From Ancylostoma caninum (Eukaryota > Nematoda > Chromadorea > Rhabditida > Ancylostomatidae): a stretch of DNA of 64,000 bases. Of the stretch, positions 34,108-44,760 are shown piece after piece. The first letter of the stretch is position 1. Every line of letters begins with the position of its first letter. The position numbers and the translations under genes were made by a program. The notes beneath the pieces were generated by a model that saw nothing but the letters and a program-made list of their open reading frames with translations, made no database searches and was not told the DNA's origin. The stretch lies in assembly GCA_037903475.1 (NCBI GenBank), contig JBAJFG010000015.1:2108001-2172000 (forward strand), in the 5' to 3' direction.

Positions 34108-35432
34108 ATGAAGAGAAACGTGTGCGTCGTTTGCGAAAAACTCCGCAAACGTTACATACGTCGGAGCAGTACTACGAAGGCCCAACTTGCGCTGATGATA
34201 GCTCTGCTGCGTCATAGCAGTAAGATAAACCAAGAACAGTCAATATCAATTTTTAATATGTGTTGTAACGCACGAAAAGGAAGATTCATGTGCGACAGCC
34301 ATTTCATAGATGCGGTAAGAGAGTAATGTACAGAACATTCTTAGATTTTATTAATGCAATTCAGCATGTTACAGGCGGCATCACTTATCGTAGAGTTCTG
34401 CCCTCCAATAGCAGATCTTGAGCTGTTTGAAGAGATCCTCGAAAACGTGTTGAATTCTCCCGAACTTATACCAGCTCGATTAGTATGCCAATAAAGGGTC
34501 TCCAAGCACACTTCAAACGTGCTATCTTATCAGGCCACGAATCTGGTAATGGGGATAATATAAAATTTTATTTTAATACTTGTTTATATCACATTGCCGG
34601 AATTCATTCATGGCAACAGGTAAAAAATAAATGTAATTATTTTACCGGGATTTGATAATTTAGGAAGATATTTCAGGACGAGTTAACTGGCCCTTATACG
34701 AGATGCTCGCACGAAGACCTCAGTGAATCCCATCAGCCTCCCCTCCCAATAGATAGCCCCCCATATCAAAAACTGGCCGAAATTGTATTGAATGACAAGT
34801 TTCAAAATGACATATGCAAAGTTGGCCCATATGGGGGGACTAGCCAATGTGAAACAAAAAATGCATTGGATCGTCTTTACTGCCCGAAAGACGTTTATTT
34901 GTGAGTTCAAGTTTAACCACCTTACAAGAGCACAATGAATAGCGAAATTTTTAATCATTCCAGCCCTCCATCCACTTATTCCGCATACGTAGCGATGTCG
35001 ATGCTCCACCTCAATACGCTACGGGTTGCGGAATTGGAAGGCAGGCGTAATGTAGAAGTTGAATTTCTTTACACAAGGAAATTCAACGACCATCCCTCAC
35101 GGATGGTTCACAAAACGCCTGCCGACCACAAGTGGAGGGAGGAAATAAGAATGGAGTATATAAGGGAGCAGGAGGCCGGCATGGGATTGGACAGAAGAGA
35201 AGAAGCAGCATTAGAAGAGCACATAATCATGCCAGGGGGATACCTGGAAGAGGAGTTCCCAGAAATCCCCATATTACATGATGATGTCTATGATGATACT
35301 GTAGACGACCATTGTGACGAATCAGATGAAGACCTTGATCTCTACTCAGAGGTAACCTTTGGTTCAGATTTAACCTTTCCTTGCCATCCTCTCATCATAA
35401 AAATTCCAGTGGTTTCAGGAACTGTAATATGA
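34108..35432 (+). CDS. C2CH zinc-module protein of THAP/LIN-15 type (5' end uncertain)
   Basis: Exons are 34108-34314, 34375-34482, 34677-34900 and 34964-35432, with all phases consistent (donors GTAAGA, GTATGC and GTGAGT; acceptors TTACAG, TTTCAG and TTCCAG). Exon 1 carries C-x2-C (CVVCEKLRKRY), then 52 residues to C-x2-H-F (MCDSHFIDA), followed in exon 2 by AASLIVEFCPPIADLELFEE. This C2CH layout and the HF-x-x-A-A segment resemble the zinc module of nematode LIN-15A/B-like proteins and of THAP domains, which bind DNA or act in chromatin repression. Exon 3 is polar (SQCETKNALDRLYCPKDVY). Exon 4 is charged, has an Arg/Glu-rich stretch (REEIRMEYIREQEAGMGLDR) and an acidic end (DDHCDESDEDLDLYSE). 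It ends at TGA 35430-35432, or splices at 35352. The true start was not found. Role as a nuclear factor is inferred. Confidence 0.65.
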
Positions 35433-35505
35433 AGTCTCAAAGAACTTTTCGTAGTTTTTTTTTGATGTTATGTTTGACGCAAGAAATATTTATTTCAAAA
35501 GTATC

Positions 35506-35511
35506 AATAAA
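35506..35511 (+). promoter_or_regulatory. poly(A) signal AATAAA
   Basis: Consensus hexamer 74 bases after the stop codon of the zinc-module gene. Confidence 0.55.
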
Positions 35512-35906
35512 CTCTACTCAATACTACTTGCACAAAAGAATGTACAGTAAAATTACATTCTAAGAATGTATTCGAAATACCCGAATTCGCATGTTCAGGA
35601 GTAAGCAATTCAATTGCCAATGATTTAAAATTCAAAGCACATCATCGGAAACAACCTAAACAGAGGCTTATCTTGAAAATCATTGGGAAATTTTTTAAGA
35701 TAAAAAAGCGAAAAACCGCGCAGAAGTGCAGGGCATGGAAAAAAGATGTTGAAATTGAGAACATGTAAGGAGAAATTCAATACCATATCAGACAAAAATA
35801 AATAAAATACCATAAATGATGCGTATGACGTTTCCATAACGAAAAACGTTACTTTTAAAACGCCAAAAGTTAAGCTTACCATTCCATCAATGAAGAAATA
35901 TCTCAA

Positions 35907-36202
35907 TCAACGTGATAAAATGTGCAGTAGAGCTCTTATCTTGATGGAAAACCATTCAAACTGGTTATCCTGTGCATTAGCCTTGGACTGACAACTGATA
36001 AACTCCAGTTTATTGGCCATTTCCTCTGACAATCTGACTCCGTAAATATTTGCATTCGATCGGAACAGACCCTCTGTTCCTGAAAGAATTACTCAGTTTT
36101 AATCTATTTGTTTTTACCTTTCAAAAAAAACGCAAAAAAGTCTTCAAAAGGAATACCTGACCAAGGAGAATAAGTAATCAACTCATAATTGTTGTCAAAC
36201 AT
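35907..36202 (-). CDS. small two-exon gene, unknown product
   Basis: On the minus strand an ATG at 36202 directly follows an acceptor-like ACACAG, which could be a cis or spliced-leader trans-splice site. Exon 1 (36202-36118) reads MFDNNYELITYSPWSGIPFE and on to a GTAAAA donor. The intron is 38 nt, short but tolerable for a nematode. Exon 2 (36079-35907) follows TTCTTTCAG and keeps phase, reading NANIYGVRLSEEMANKLEFI and DNQFEWFSIKIRALLHIL to a TGA. The product would be about 85 residues, soluble, with a mixed charged and aromatic composition. I do not recognise it. It lies tail-to-tail with the zinc-module gene, whose stop is 475 bases away. Confidence 0.45.
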
Positions 36203-36687
36203 CTGTGTTTCAACTAAGTTGCTGGAAGTTTCCTAACCTTACCTTCTTTTTTTCGGATTCGGGAATTGGTAAACTCATACTGCGTTTATCTGAGGAATAT
36301 TCGCCAATCGCATTAAAATAAATAGCAAATCACAAAAGTACCAACTACGGAGTTCTTCTTTTAATTTTTGGTTAGACCTATAATAAAGTTCATAAGGATA
36401 TTGAAGTATAACTAAGTTGCAGTTTGTTTGTATGCCGCTTCCTAAACCGTAACAAAAGACTTCTGAATGTAACTGTAATCTTCCTAAACCATAACAAAAG
36501 ACTTCTGAATGTAATTGTTACATGGATGCAGTGTCCACTTTCCCTCTCAGACAAAATTCATGATTCTAGCGTTCCATTAGTACATTAGTCTTTGGAGCAA
36601 TTGCTTTACTTTACTAGAACGAATATCGATTGCATAATGTTAACGGATACTCTCCTGTTATGAAAAACTTAGATGTGTTATTACTAG

Positions 36688-37159
36688 TCAACAAGAAATG
36701 ATTCCCATAAGAATCCACGAAGGCACATGATCCATATATTCACTAATCGATGATAAGTCCTGATGTTTAACACCTGCCTCAGCATCAAACTGTGTAAAAG
36801 TAATTCGATACATGAAAAATCAGGCACCCATCTTTTAGGAGGACGAAAAAGAAAAAGTCGCATTACCTTTACGACTAGTTTTTTTTTATCTCCTATCTGG
36901 AAACCACTTAGGACCCGCAACGCTCGCAGCGTGCCTTGCGGCTCTTCAAAATCACGGAATCCAAAGGCCTGGTATTTGCCATTCGAGCCTTGTATTCTTT
37001 TCCAAGTTGTAAGCGTTCCACACTCCTAAAGAAAAACAGCACTACGTACTACATCCAATTCGAGTTAACGGAACAACTGCAACATACTTGTAAGATTTGT
37101 TACATGAATTCGTCACTGCATTTTTCTGAAATGTTCCCATCAAACACAGTCGTCACCGG
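36688..37159 (-). pseudogene. RBM25-like RRM gene fragment, degenerate
   Basis: On the minus strand, exon 37025-36867 follows TTTCTTTAG and encodes WKRIQGSNGKYQAFGFRDFE, then TLRALRVLSGFQIGDKKKLV, ending at a GTAATG donor. This matches the second half of the RBM25 RNA-recognition motif, including the RNP1 strand, as I know the family. Upstream, 37159-37104 gives VTTVFDGNISEKCSDEF, the RBM25 RNP2 region, where Asp replaces the usual hydrophobic residue. That piece has an in-frame stop just before it and does not join exon 2 in phase, and the helix between the halves is missing. Downstream, 36789-36688 joins in phase (FDAEAGVKHQDLSSISEYMD) and stops after 33 residues, so the Arg/Glu-rich and PWI parts of RBM25 are absent. 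RBM25 is a splicing regulator. This copy looks like a decayed duplicate. Confidence 0.6.
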
Positions 37160-38994
37160 TTTTTTGTTTCACTACGTCAATCTGTACCTGAAATTTATGC
37201 TGGATTAGACAATAACATCATCAATGGCAAACAGAATATTATAATACATGCACTGAAAGCAGATGAGAGGTAGAAGAGGCAAAATATATAGTTTTAATAA
37301 CACGATTTTTTCTTCGCCTATGTCGGACATGTGACTATGAAAGACGACGAATATAGAATAACGGCGTTAACAAATCCAATGAAACATGCGAGCAAAAGAT
37401 TAAATTTTCTATACGAACTCCGTTAGTAATACCACTGCGAAACAATGCGGGTGTTTAGTAGACCTCGCGTGGGAACTTCAAATAACTATTCAAAAAAAAC
37501 CCAACGACGCCATAAATCCTGCGATTGCAGACTTAATGGGCTCATGACGGTTAGGAAACGAGTAGTGAAGTCCCCGCCTACACTGAGTTTTCGCTCAATT
37601 TTAGCCTGATTTTTTATTGAAGAATAGTCACAGTGTAGACTGCCTCTCCGCATCTCTCCTCACGGAGGAAAACGGCATAATCAAATAAGAATGACCTTGA
37701 GTTACCAGAGTTGCATTTTTCAGGGGTTCACTCTGGAAGGATTACATTTTTTGAAATAAGATGGAAAAATGTACTTTACGCTCCACAATGTTCGCGAAAT
37801 CATGCGCTTTATAACAGTATACATATTTGGGCATGAACAATACCTGACCGCGAATGATTTATTACAAACGTTCAATTATCCTTATGTGAAAATGTTGAAT
37901 CTTATGTTACAACATTTTTTTTTCAAAAATAAGAAGAAATATACAGCCAAATGGAGTAACATAAACACACCTTCGCAATATTCAGTTTCATAGGTTCTCT
38001 GAAGTATTACAGCATGAGCATAGGCGAGACTTGTGCATTTTTTGCCACAGCTCTATCGGAGTCATGTTCACACTGCATAGATTAGCGTACCATTTATCAT
38101 TTGCCATCACCGATAAGCAACGGAAATACTGAAAAAGAATAGGGTATTTTGCGCAGCGATACTTACAGTATGTGAGAGAAAGCATTGGTACTGACGTGCA
38201 AACACAAATGCCAAACTTTGAGCCAAATTTTAAAACTCCTAGGGAAAATTGAATCTGGATAGTTAAAACTGAGTAAGTCTGGTGCGAGAGAATTCAGAAA
38301 GCCAGCTGTTTCCTGAAACGAAGCAATGTGAACCATGGCCACACAGCGACAACCTTCAAAATAAGGCTTGCTTACTCAGACAGAACGTTCACTTTTGCCT
38401 CTAATGTCAGCGAGTTCGACAAATACGTGCATGCACACTCTAGTGGATGATCATAGCGTTCCGGGCCGAACAAACGTGCAAGAAGGCGCGTCTGAAATAG
38501 TCATGTGATGATTTTTGGATTAATTCACAACAAGACTAATAATTACAAAAATGTAACTGGACGACACCATCCTAGAAATGTATGGAAATACAAAATTAAG
38601 CGTTTCTCTTCAAATTCGGAATGCCTTGTAGGACATTGAGACCACCAAGCAACTCTTTATCAGCTACTATCTAAAGATAGTAGCACCAAAACTTCATCAT
38701 TGACCACAGATTGAAACGCTTCTGAAGAAGTATGTGGTGACACTGTGATTCAAGTGAAAAACGAATACATTGTAAGCTAATGCAGAGAATATAACGAAGA
38801 ATGCCGAGTAGAATTACAAAACCACATACGCCGCTCGAATGAAGCAGGAATGATTAAATGATTATTTGATTACTATGCTCCAGCGCACTACTGCAAGAAG
38901 ACCGCAAAGGCTGCACAGTTTTCCAGCGGAGAAACTCGTCCGCGTCAAAATCAATTTTTGCCTTAAAAATAAGGTTTATTGAGGGTTTTTTCAG
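37160..38994. other. intergenic, no supported gene
   Basis: A short perfect stem (GCTACTATCT-AA-AGATAGTAGC) lies at 38663-38684. No exon with both splice sites was found. Confidence 0.35.
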
Positions 38995-39087
38995 ATATCA
39001 AGCACATCATTGGAATCTGCGCCTCGAGCTGGACCTGAATATGTGGATATTTCGATACCCAACATGAGGTGAGACACTGCCTTTAAG
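38995..39087 (+). other. possible exon ending in a MITE terminus
   Basis: After a strong acceptor (GGTTTTTTCAG) a 74-nt open segment reads SSTSLESAPRAGPEYVDISI and ends ATGAG, followed by GTGAGA. The donor lies in the string GAGGTGAGACACTGCCTTTAAGG minus its last bases, which is the terminus of the MITE family seen at 58291-58712 and 30043. Whether the open segment is exon or element interior is unresolved. Confidence 0.4.
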
Positions 39088-40048
39088 GATTTCCATTGTG
39101 GAACTCCAGTGAAATCTGATACCGGTCCTAGTGCAGGCATGTTCGTCGAGCAGTTTTTGCGCAAAAAGTGCATTCGGAAAAGCTGTCACCGACTTGAAAG
39201 TACACCTACTCAGCGTTCTTGCTCTTGTGGGTGTGGCGTACGCATTAATCCCCCGGTTCGTCTTCTTTCGACACCTTGCCTTAGCTTCGTCGCGGTGGGA
39301 ATCCTGTCTTCGTGAGGAGGCGCCGAGGTACTCTAAACGCTCGTCCGGTGCGGGTTATGCTAAGCGGGGGGGGACAGCTCTATGTACGCTCCAATCACAG
39401 CTGATTAACCCCGCATTGGTAAAAAAAGCATTGTGAGCATTTTGAATCGAGTTAACCTTGGAATTTTCTTCTCCTGGAGCTTTCTTGAAGTTTTTTTGTA
39501 CCAGTCTGCCCTTAGAGGCGCAACACACCACTGGATTATACCTATAAAGCACAGGATTCTACTAGCCAATCACTCAACAACACGAATTTTCTGGAAGTTT
39601 CCAGTACAATCGAATTTCTTCTATTTTTCTCGATTTTACATTTTTTTAGGATAATTTGCGTTTGTTATAGTTTCACAATTAAAATTCATAGACTCAAACG
39701 CATTTGGCTGGTTTATCTTGACTCTTCCTCCCTCCTCTCACTTTGTCTCACACTCCAGAGAGCCACTTGTAGCTACGCCACGCCCACGTTTTTCATTTTC
39801 ATCCCTACTTTTCACTGATCTCTTTCCCTTGCTCGATGTCTTCGCTTGAGTTTCAAGGAAATACCGCCCCCCCCCCCCCTCATCGTCCCTAGCATCTCAG
39901 GTGACGCGCCTCGCTGATGTCTTTCCCTAACATCCTGGACTGCTTTGAGGTTTTTGCTCCAGTCTCCGATTATTTTGTTGGAGAACAATTGGTGAACGCC
40001 TTTGTGGCGCGGTCCGCGATTGTACTCCAGCAATCTTTTCGAAATGAA
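39088..40048. other. intergenic, nothing firm
   Basis: Contains a C13 tract at 39867-39879. Short open frames only. Confidence 0.35.
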
Positions 40049-41084
40049 GTTAACGATTAACGAAACGAAAATTAAACCCCTATTCCATGGAGAACCCATC
40101 AAAATGATGATCATATGTTACATTTGCCGTACATTTTCGATATGTACGCTTCCTTTGATTCTTGGTTTGACATTCTTGGCCAATCATTAACGATTAACGT
40201 GGAATTTTGACGGCGAACGATGTTAACGCATTAACGAATTTTAATGTCTCATTACTGATCCACGTGTGCGCAGTGTGCCTATATCTTCCAATTTTTGGAT
40301 TGACTCTATCGTTTAGCTCTAAATGAGCATTAACAGGCGAGAGATTTAGTCGTTAATCGTTAATCGTAACTGATGTGTGGTTAAGTTAAGCTGAATTCCC
40401 CCATCTCCTGGTTATTACTAGTGTTTAACGAGTACTTTAACGGTTTGCGATCATTTGACTTTCAGCAGCTGGAGCCTTCACTTGGTTCTTAAATAGTGTC
40501 CATATGCGGTTGCACTTGAGATCCTATGGCGTTAATCGTTAATCGTTTAGCATCAACTTTTTCACTGCCTTTTCGCTGGTTGCATTAACGGTTAACGATT
40601 CGTTGACGATTCCCCACCAGGGATGAGCGGAATTCCGGTTTCCGGAAGTCGGAAGTTTCTGAATTCTTGCCTCATGAGAGCTTCTGACTTCTAGATTTCT
40701 GGACGATTGGCAGTCGTTGGGTCACGTCAACTCAGACATGCTGTATTCATCGCTCCATATTTCGCCAGGTTTCGAACTTCCCCCAACTTCCGACTTCCGG
40801 TCTCATGCAGTGCTTCCGCTCATCCCTCTTCTCCACCCATACACCAGAGGAACTGTGGAACTTTCAATGATTGGTAACTTTCAGTGATGTTTGGGAGAAT
40901 TGCATCTGGGTTCTCGCTGACGTGAAATTCAATTGCTTTGCCCTTTAATCGTTAGTTTCTTAGAGGCCCTGGAAGCTGAGCTAGGTTATCAAGGGGGAGA
41001 GAACAAATACAACGCTGAAACTAAGACAATCCTGCATTGTGGTCCTGAAAACTCCATGCGTTAGGTGAAAATTAACGGTTAACG
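40049..41084. repeat. local cluster of ATTAACG / CGTTAAT motifs
   Basis: Paired copies such as GTTAACGATTAACG (40049), CATTAACGATTAACG (40185), GTTAACGCATTAACG (40222), CGTTAATCGTTAATCG (40351 and 40530), ATTAACGGTTAACG (40583 and 41071) occur at irregular spacing in both orientations in 1 kb. Single half motifs lie between them. No open frame explains them. Confidence 0.75.
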
Positions 41085-42456
41085 GTCACTTTAACGCTCC
41101 ATGATTCAAGTAACCTTCCAAAGTCGAGAATTTTCGATATCCTCCTTCTGCTCGACGTTCTCAATCATGCTTTTTTTAAGCTGTTCATGCCTTATCCAGT
41201 AACTTGAGCTCACCTAATGCTCCATAATTTCGTTTGTCGAAGCATAAGGGCTCTAGCTCCTCCATTATGCATGCATAGTTAATTAAGTTTATGCGCATCG
41301 CGTTGCATAAGACATCAGTCTTCATTAGCGTTTCGCTGATGCCGATTCTATGTGCTACATCGAGCATTCATAGCGCATCCATCAGTGATGGCACCCGGCT
41401 GGCTTCGCGCCCCCTCACGCCTACCACGACATCGCCAAATTGCTTAGTACTTCTTCCAGAATTTTCTGATCCTGAAAATTCCCGGATTTCCCGAAAAAAG
41501 GCGGACAAAAGGAGCCAGGAAATCCCTTCCAACCCGGTGTTTCTCGATGTCGTCATCGTCGTTAAGCCGTTCTTGCTAATCTAACGGCTTTCTAATAGGT
41601 CTGCTCTAATCGGGCGCGGCTCCTAAAAACTTCCAGGACGCGGGCCTGGATGTACAGCTGCGGCCGGTGCGTCCGCTCGGTTGTTCATCACATGTTCGCC
41701 ATTAATCAGCCCACGGCTCTGTTCCACACCGGACTGTCTTTCAAATCAACGAGCAACCGGCGTGTTGTTGTTTATTTTACGTTTGCTTGTCGAGTGGCCG
41801 GATGTATAACAGTGCGGCACTTGCATGTATGCGCAGTTTTTTTGGGCCCCCATAAGGGCAAGCACCTTTCCAGGCGCTTCTGACTCTCAGATTTTCACTT
41901 CTGTGCCTACATGAAATTTTTAGTGATTTTTGGAAAGTTTTTAGAAAAGAGATGCTCTCAACATTTGTTAGCTTGACAACAGTGTTTGTAAGTAACCGTG
42001 CGGTGCTCACAGATCTCTATTTCTTGACTTTTCTGGCTCTTGGAACTGGCTTCATTTCTATGGAACATTTTCATTAGCTTAAGAGAATAGTCTTGCAAAA
42101 AGGATGTCATGCAAATACATAGTGTCTGGTTTTAGAAAGAAATACTGAAATTTCCTTAATTTTAGAGGCTTTGGAAGCTGACTCTCCCAAGAATTCTCTA
42201 GAGATGGATGAAACCACACGTTGTACTGCTTACATACCTTGAAAATTAAAGTGACCCAGCAGTGATTGTGCAGGAAAATTTCAGTTCTTCTGCCATTTTC
42301 CCTATTTTAGCTCTTTTTTGCACTTTGTCTTTCGTTCATTCCTTCTAGGTGTTTTCTATATCTACTTCTATAATGCCTATCTCTGCTTAGTAAGCAATCA
42401 ATGAGAATATGTAGGATAGGTCGTGCCGACTGATATGCACTATCCAGAAGAAGTCG
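41085..42456. other. intergenic, no supported gene
   Basis: Overlapping open frames on both strands near 41290-41580 look like chance. No paired splice sites. Confidence 0.35.
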
Positions 42457-43018
42457 AATGAGTGAATGAATGGCTGAATGAATGAATAGCTGAATGAATG
42501 ACTGAATGGCTGAATGAATGAATGAATGAATGAATGAATGTAATGAATGTGATGAATGAATGAAGGAGTGAGTGAATGAATGAATGAATGGCTGAATGAA
42601 TGAATAGCTGAATGAATGAATGAATGAGTGAATGAATGAATGAATGAATGAATGAATGAATGAATGAGCGAATGAATGAATGAATGAATGAATGAATGAA
42701 TGAATGAATGAATGAGTGAAGGGCTGAACGAATGAATGGCTGAATGGATGAACGGCCGAATGAATGAATGGACGAATGAATGAATGGGCGAAGGAGTGAA
42801 TGAATGAATGAATGAATGAATGAATGAATGAATGAATGAATGAGTGAAGGGCTGAATGAATGAATCGCTGAATGGATGAACGGCCGAATGAATGAATGGA
42901 CGAATGAATGAATGGCCGAAGTAGTGAATGAATGAATGAATGAATGAATGAATGAATGAATGAATGGCTGAATAAATAAATAAATAAATAAATGTGCTGA
43001 ATGAATGAATAGACGGAT
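42457..43018. repeat. (TGAA)n array, minus-oriented TTCA family
   Basis: A tetranucleotide array opposite in orientation to those at 17, 21, 27 and 44 kb, with interspersed TGGCTGAA and GGACGAA units. A block of about 120 bp (GTGAAGGGCTGAA through GGCCGAA) occurs twice, near 42717-42800 and 42843-42925. The long minus-strand frame is an artefact. Confidence 0.95.
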
Positions 43019-44410
43019 GAGTTGCTTTTAATTTCAAATCGATTTTAATGCAATTCTTTTTTATTTACAATTAAAAATTACAATTTCTAACCTCTTTTTC
43101 TATTTTCTTCAATTTGTCGCTGTGTAATTTTTATTTGTTGGTCATACTAGCAGTTAGTCCATTATGTACGAAGGCAGTTGTCGGTTCCTCTCTTGAATTT
43201 TCCAGTAGAACTATTCAATTAAATTTTTCTCCCCTTATTTTGTACTTCATGCTCATTTTTGCTCTATACAGCAAGTTGCAATTGCGATTCGTCCTTGAAG
43301 ACGATTCCTTCAGGATTCTGAAGCATCATTTCACAACTCGTAGCTTTGCACTCCGATAAAAAGTCCGCACTTACCTAGGAAAACGCTTCCTTGTATTTTC
43401 TCCCATATCTTTTAGGCTAAGCCGTGCAGATAAGTTGCTTCTTTGCTGCTGTCATCTAGCTGGATGGTTCTTTGGAGCCTTAAATTTGTCCGGTCCATGT
43501 GTCCCTAACCGCTAAAATGTCTTAATGAAGCCGGCATATTCATGCGGATATCATAGATCCGACCATCAGTCTGCTCGTCACTTTCGCGTGGGCAAAAACG
43601 TCCCCTCGGGACCGGATGCGGTCATACATCATCGGGGATGTTTCATGCGCAACGTCGCTTCTGAATCGGATGGTCCCTCCCACACCTGCCTGGTCGCTTG
43701 GGGATCCTAACTGACCTACACAGGATACCATTTCATCTACAGCAACTTTACTGCTTAAGATATGGGCCTGTTTGGTCTACACATCACTTCGTATTATATC
43801 TACACCTTAAATCGACCTCGGTTCACTTACTATTCAGCGCTAGTAGTCATAGCCACAGCGCCGCGATGATGAATGAGTTTTGATGTGTGTGTGGGCTGCG
43901 TGTCGAGCGGTGTGTGTGGTTAATACCTCGCAAATCCTAAAACCCGATGGAATGTCGGCCCGACGGCGGCTGTTTTCTGCAAGCTTGTACGAGTTTACTG
44001 ACTTAACGATCCATGTTATTGTTTCTTTTTTGCGGCCTTGTCTCCTTTTTCTACACGTGTGAAACCTCAGGTGGCGCTTGGCTCACAAACGCTGCGAATA
44101 AGGACTTCACCTGCAAACTTTCTAAGAGTTTTAGTTGTTTTGCAGATCTTTGTGTGGTCCTGTGGAAGTCCTAGTTTCATCCATTCATACTCTCTTTTTC
44201 ATTCATCCAATCATTCAATCACATATACTACTGGGATGAAAGCTGCATTCCTGTATAGTTCTTGCGGACATCGCATCTACGGCGAACAACCAGCAGCTGA
44301 CTAGCTAACCACTCGCTATCCATCAGCAAAAACTCCCTCACTTCATCCCATTAGGAGTTTCCTTGATTGTATGAGGGCTTTTCCTCCATGGGATAGGTCC
44401 AGTAAGACCA
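43019..44410. other. intergenic, nothing firm
   Basis: Short open frames without splice sites. No structured repeat recognised. Confidence 0.35.
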
Positions 44411-44760
44411 TTCGTTCATTCATTCATTCATTCATTCATTCATCCCATTCATTCATTCATTCATCCAATTCATTCATTCATTCATTCATTCATTCATTCG
44501 CTCATTCATTCATTCATCCATTCATTCATTCATTCATTCATTCATTCATTCATTCATTCATTCATTCATTCATTCACTCATTCATTCATCCCATTCATTC
44601 ATTCATTCATTCATTCATTCATTCATCCCATTCATTCATTCCGTTCATTCATTCATTCATCCCATTCATTCATTCCGTTCATTCATTCATTCATCTCATT
44701 CATTCATCGCGTTCATTCATTCATTCACTCATTCATTCATTCATTCATTCACTCATTCAT
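44411..44760. repeat. (TTCA)n array
   Basis: Tetranucleotide array with CATCCCATTCATTC and CATTCCGTTCATTC interruptions. Non-coding. Confidence 0.96.

Noticed and set aside
35960..36079. A second frame in the 36-kb minus-strand exon reads KWPINWSLSVV, recalling the RBM25 PWI domain.
   Set aside because: The other frame joins in phase to its neighbour, has a better composition and a clean stop. The PWI resemblance is probably chance.
36243..36316. Minus-strand segment EYSSDKRSMSLPIPESEKKK before a GTAAGG donor.
   Set aside because: No acceptor, no start codon and an upstream stop in frame. It might be a relic of the RBM25-like copy but cannot be shown.
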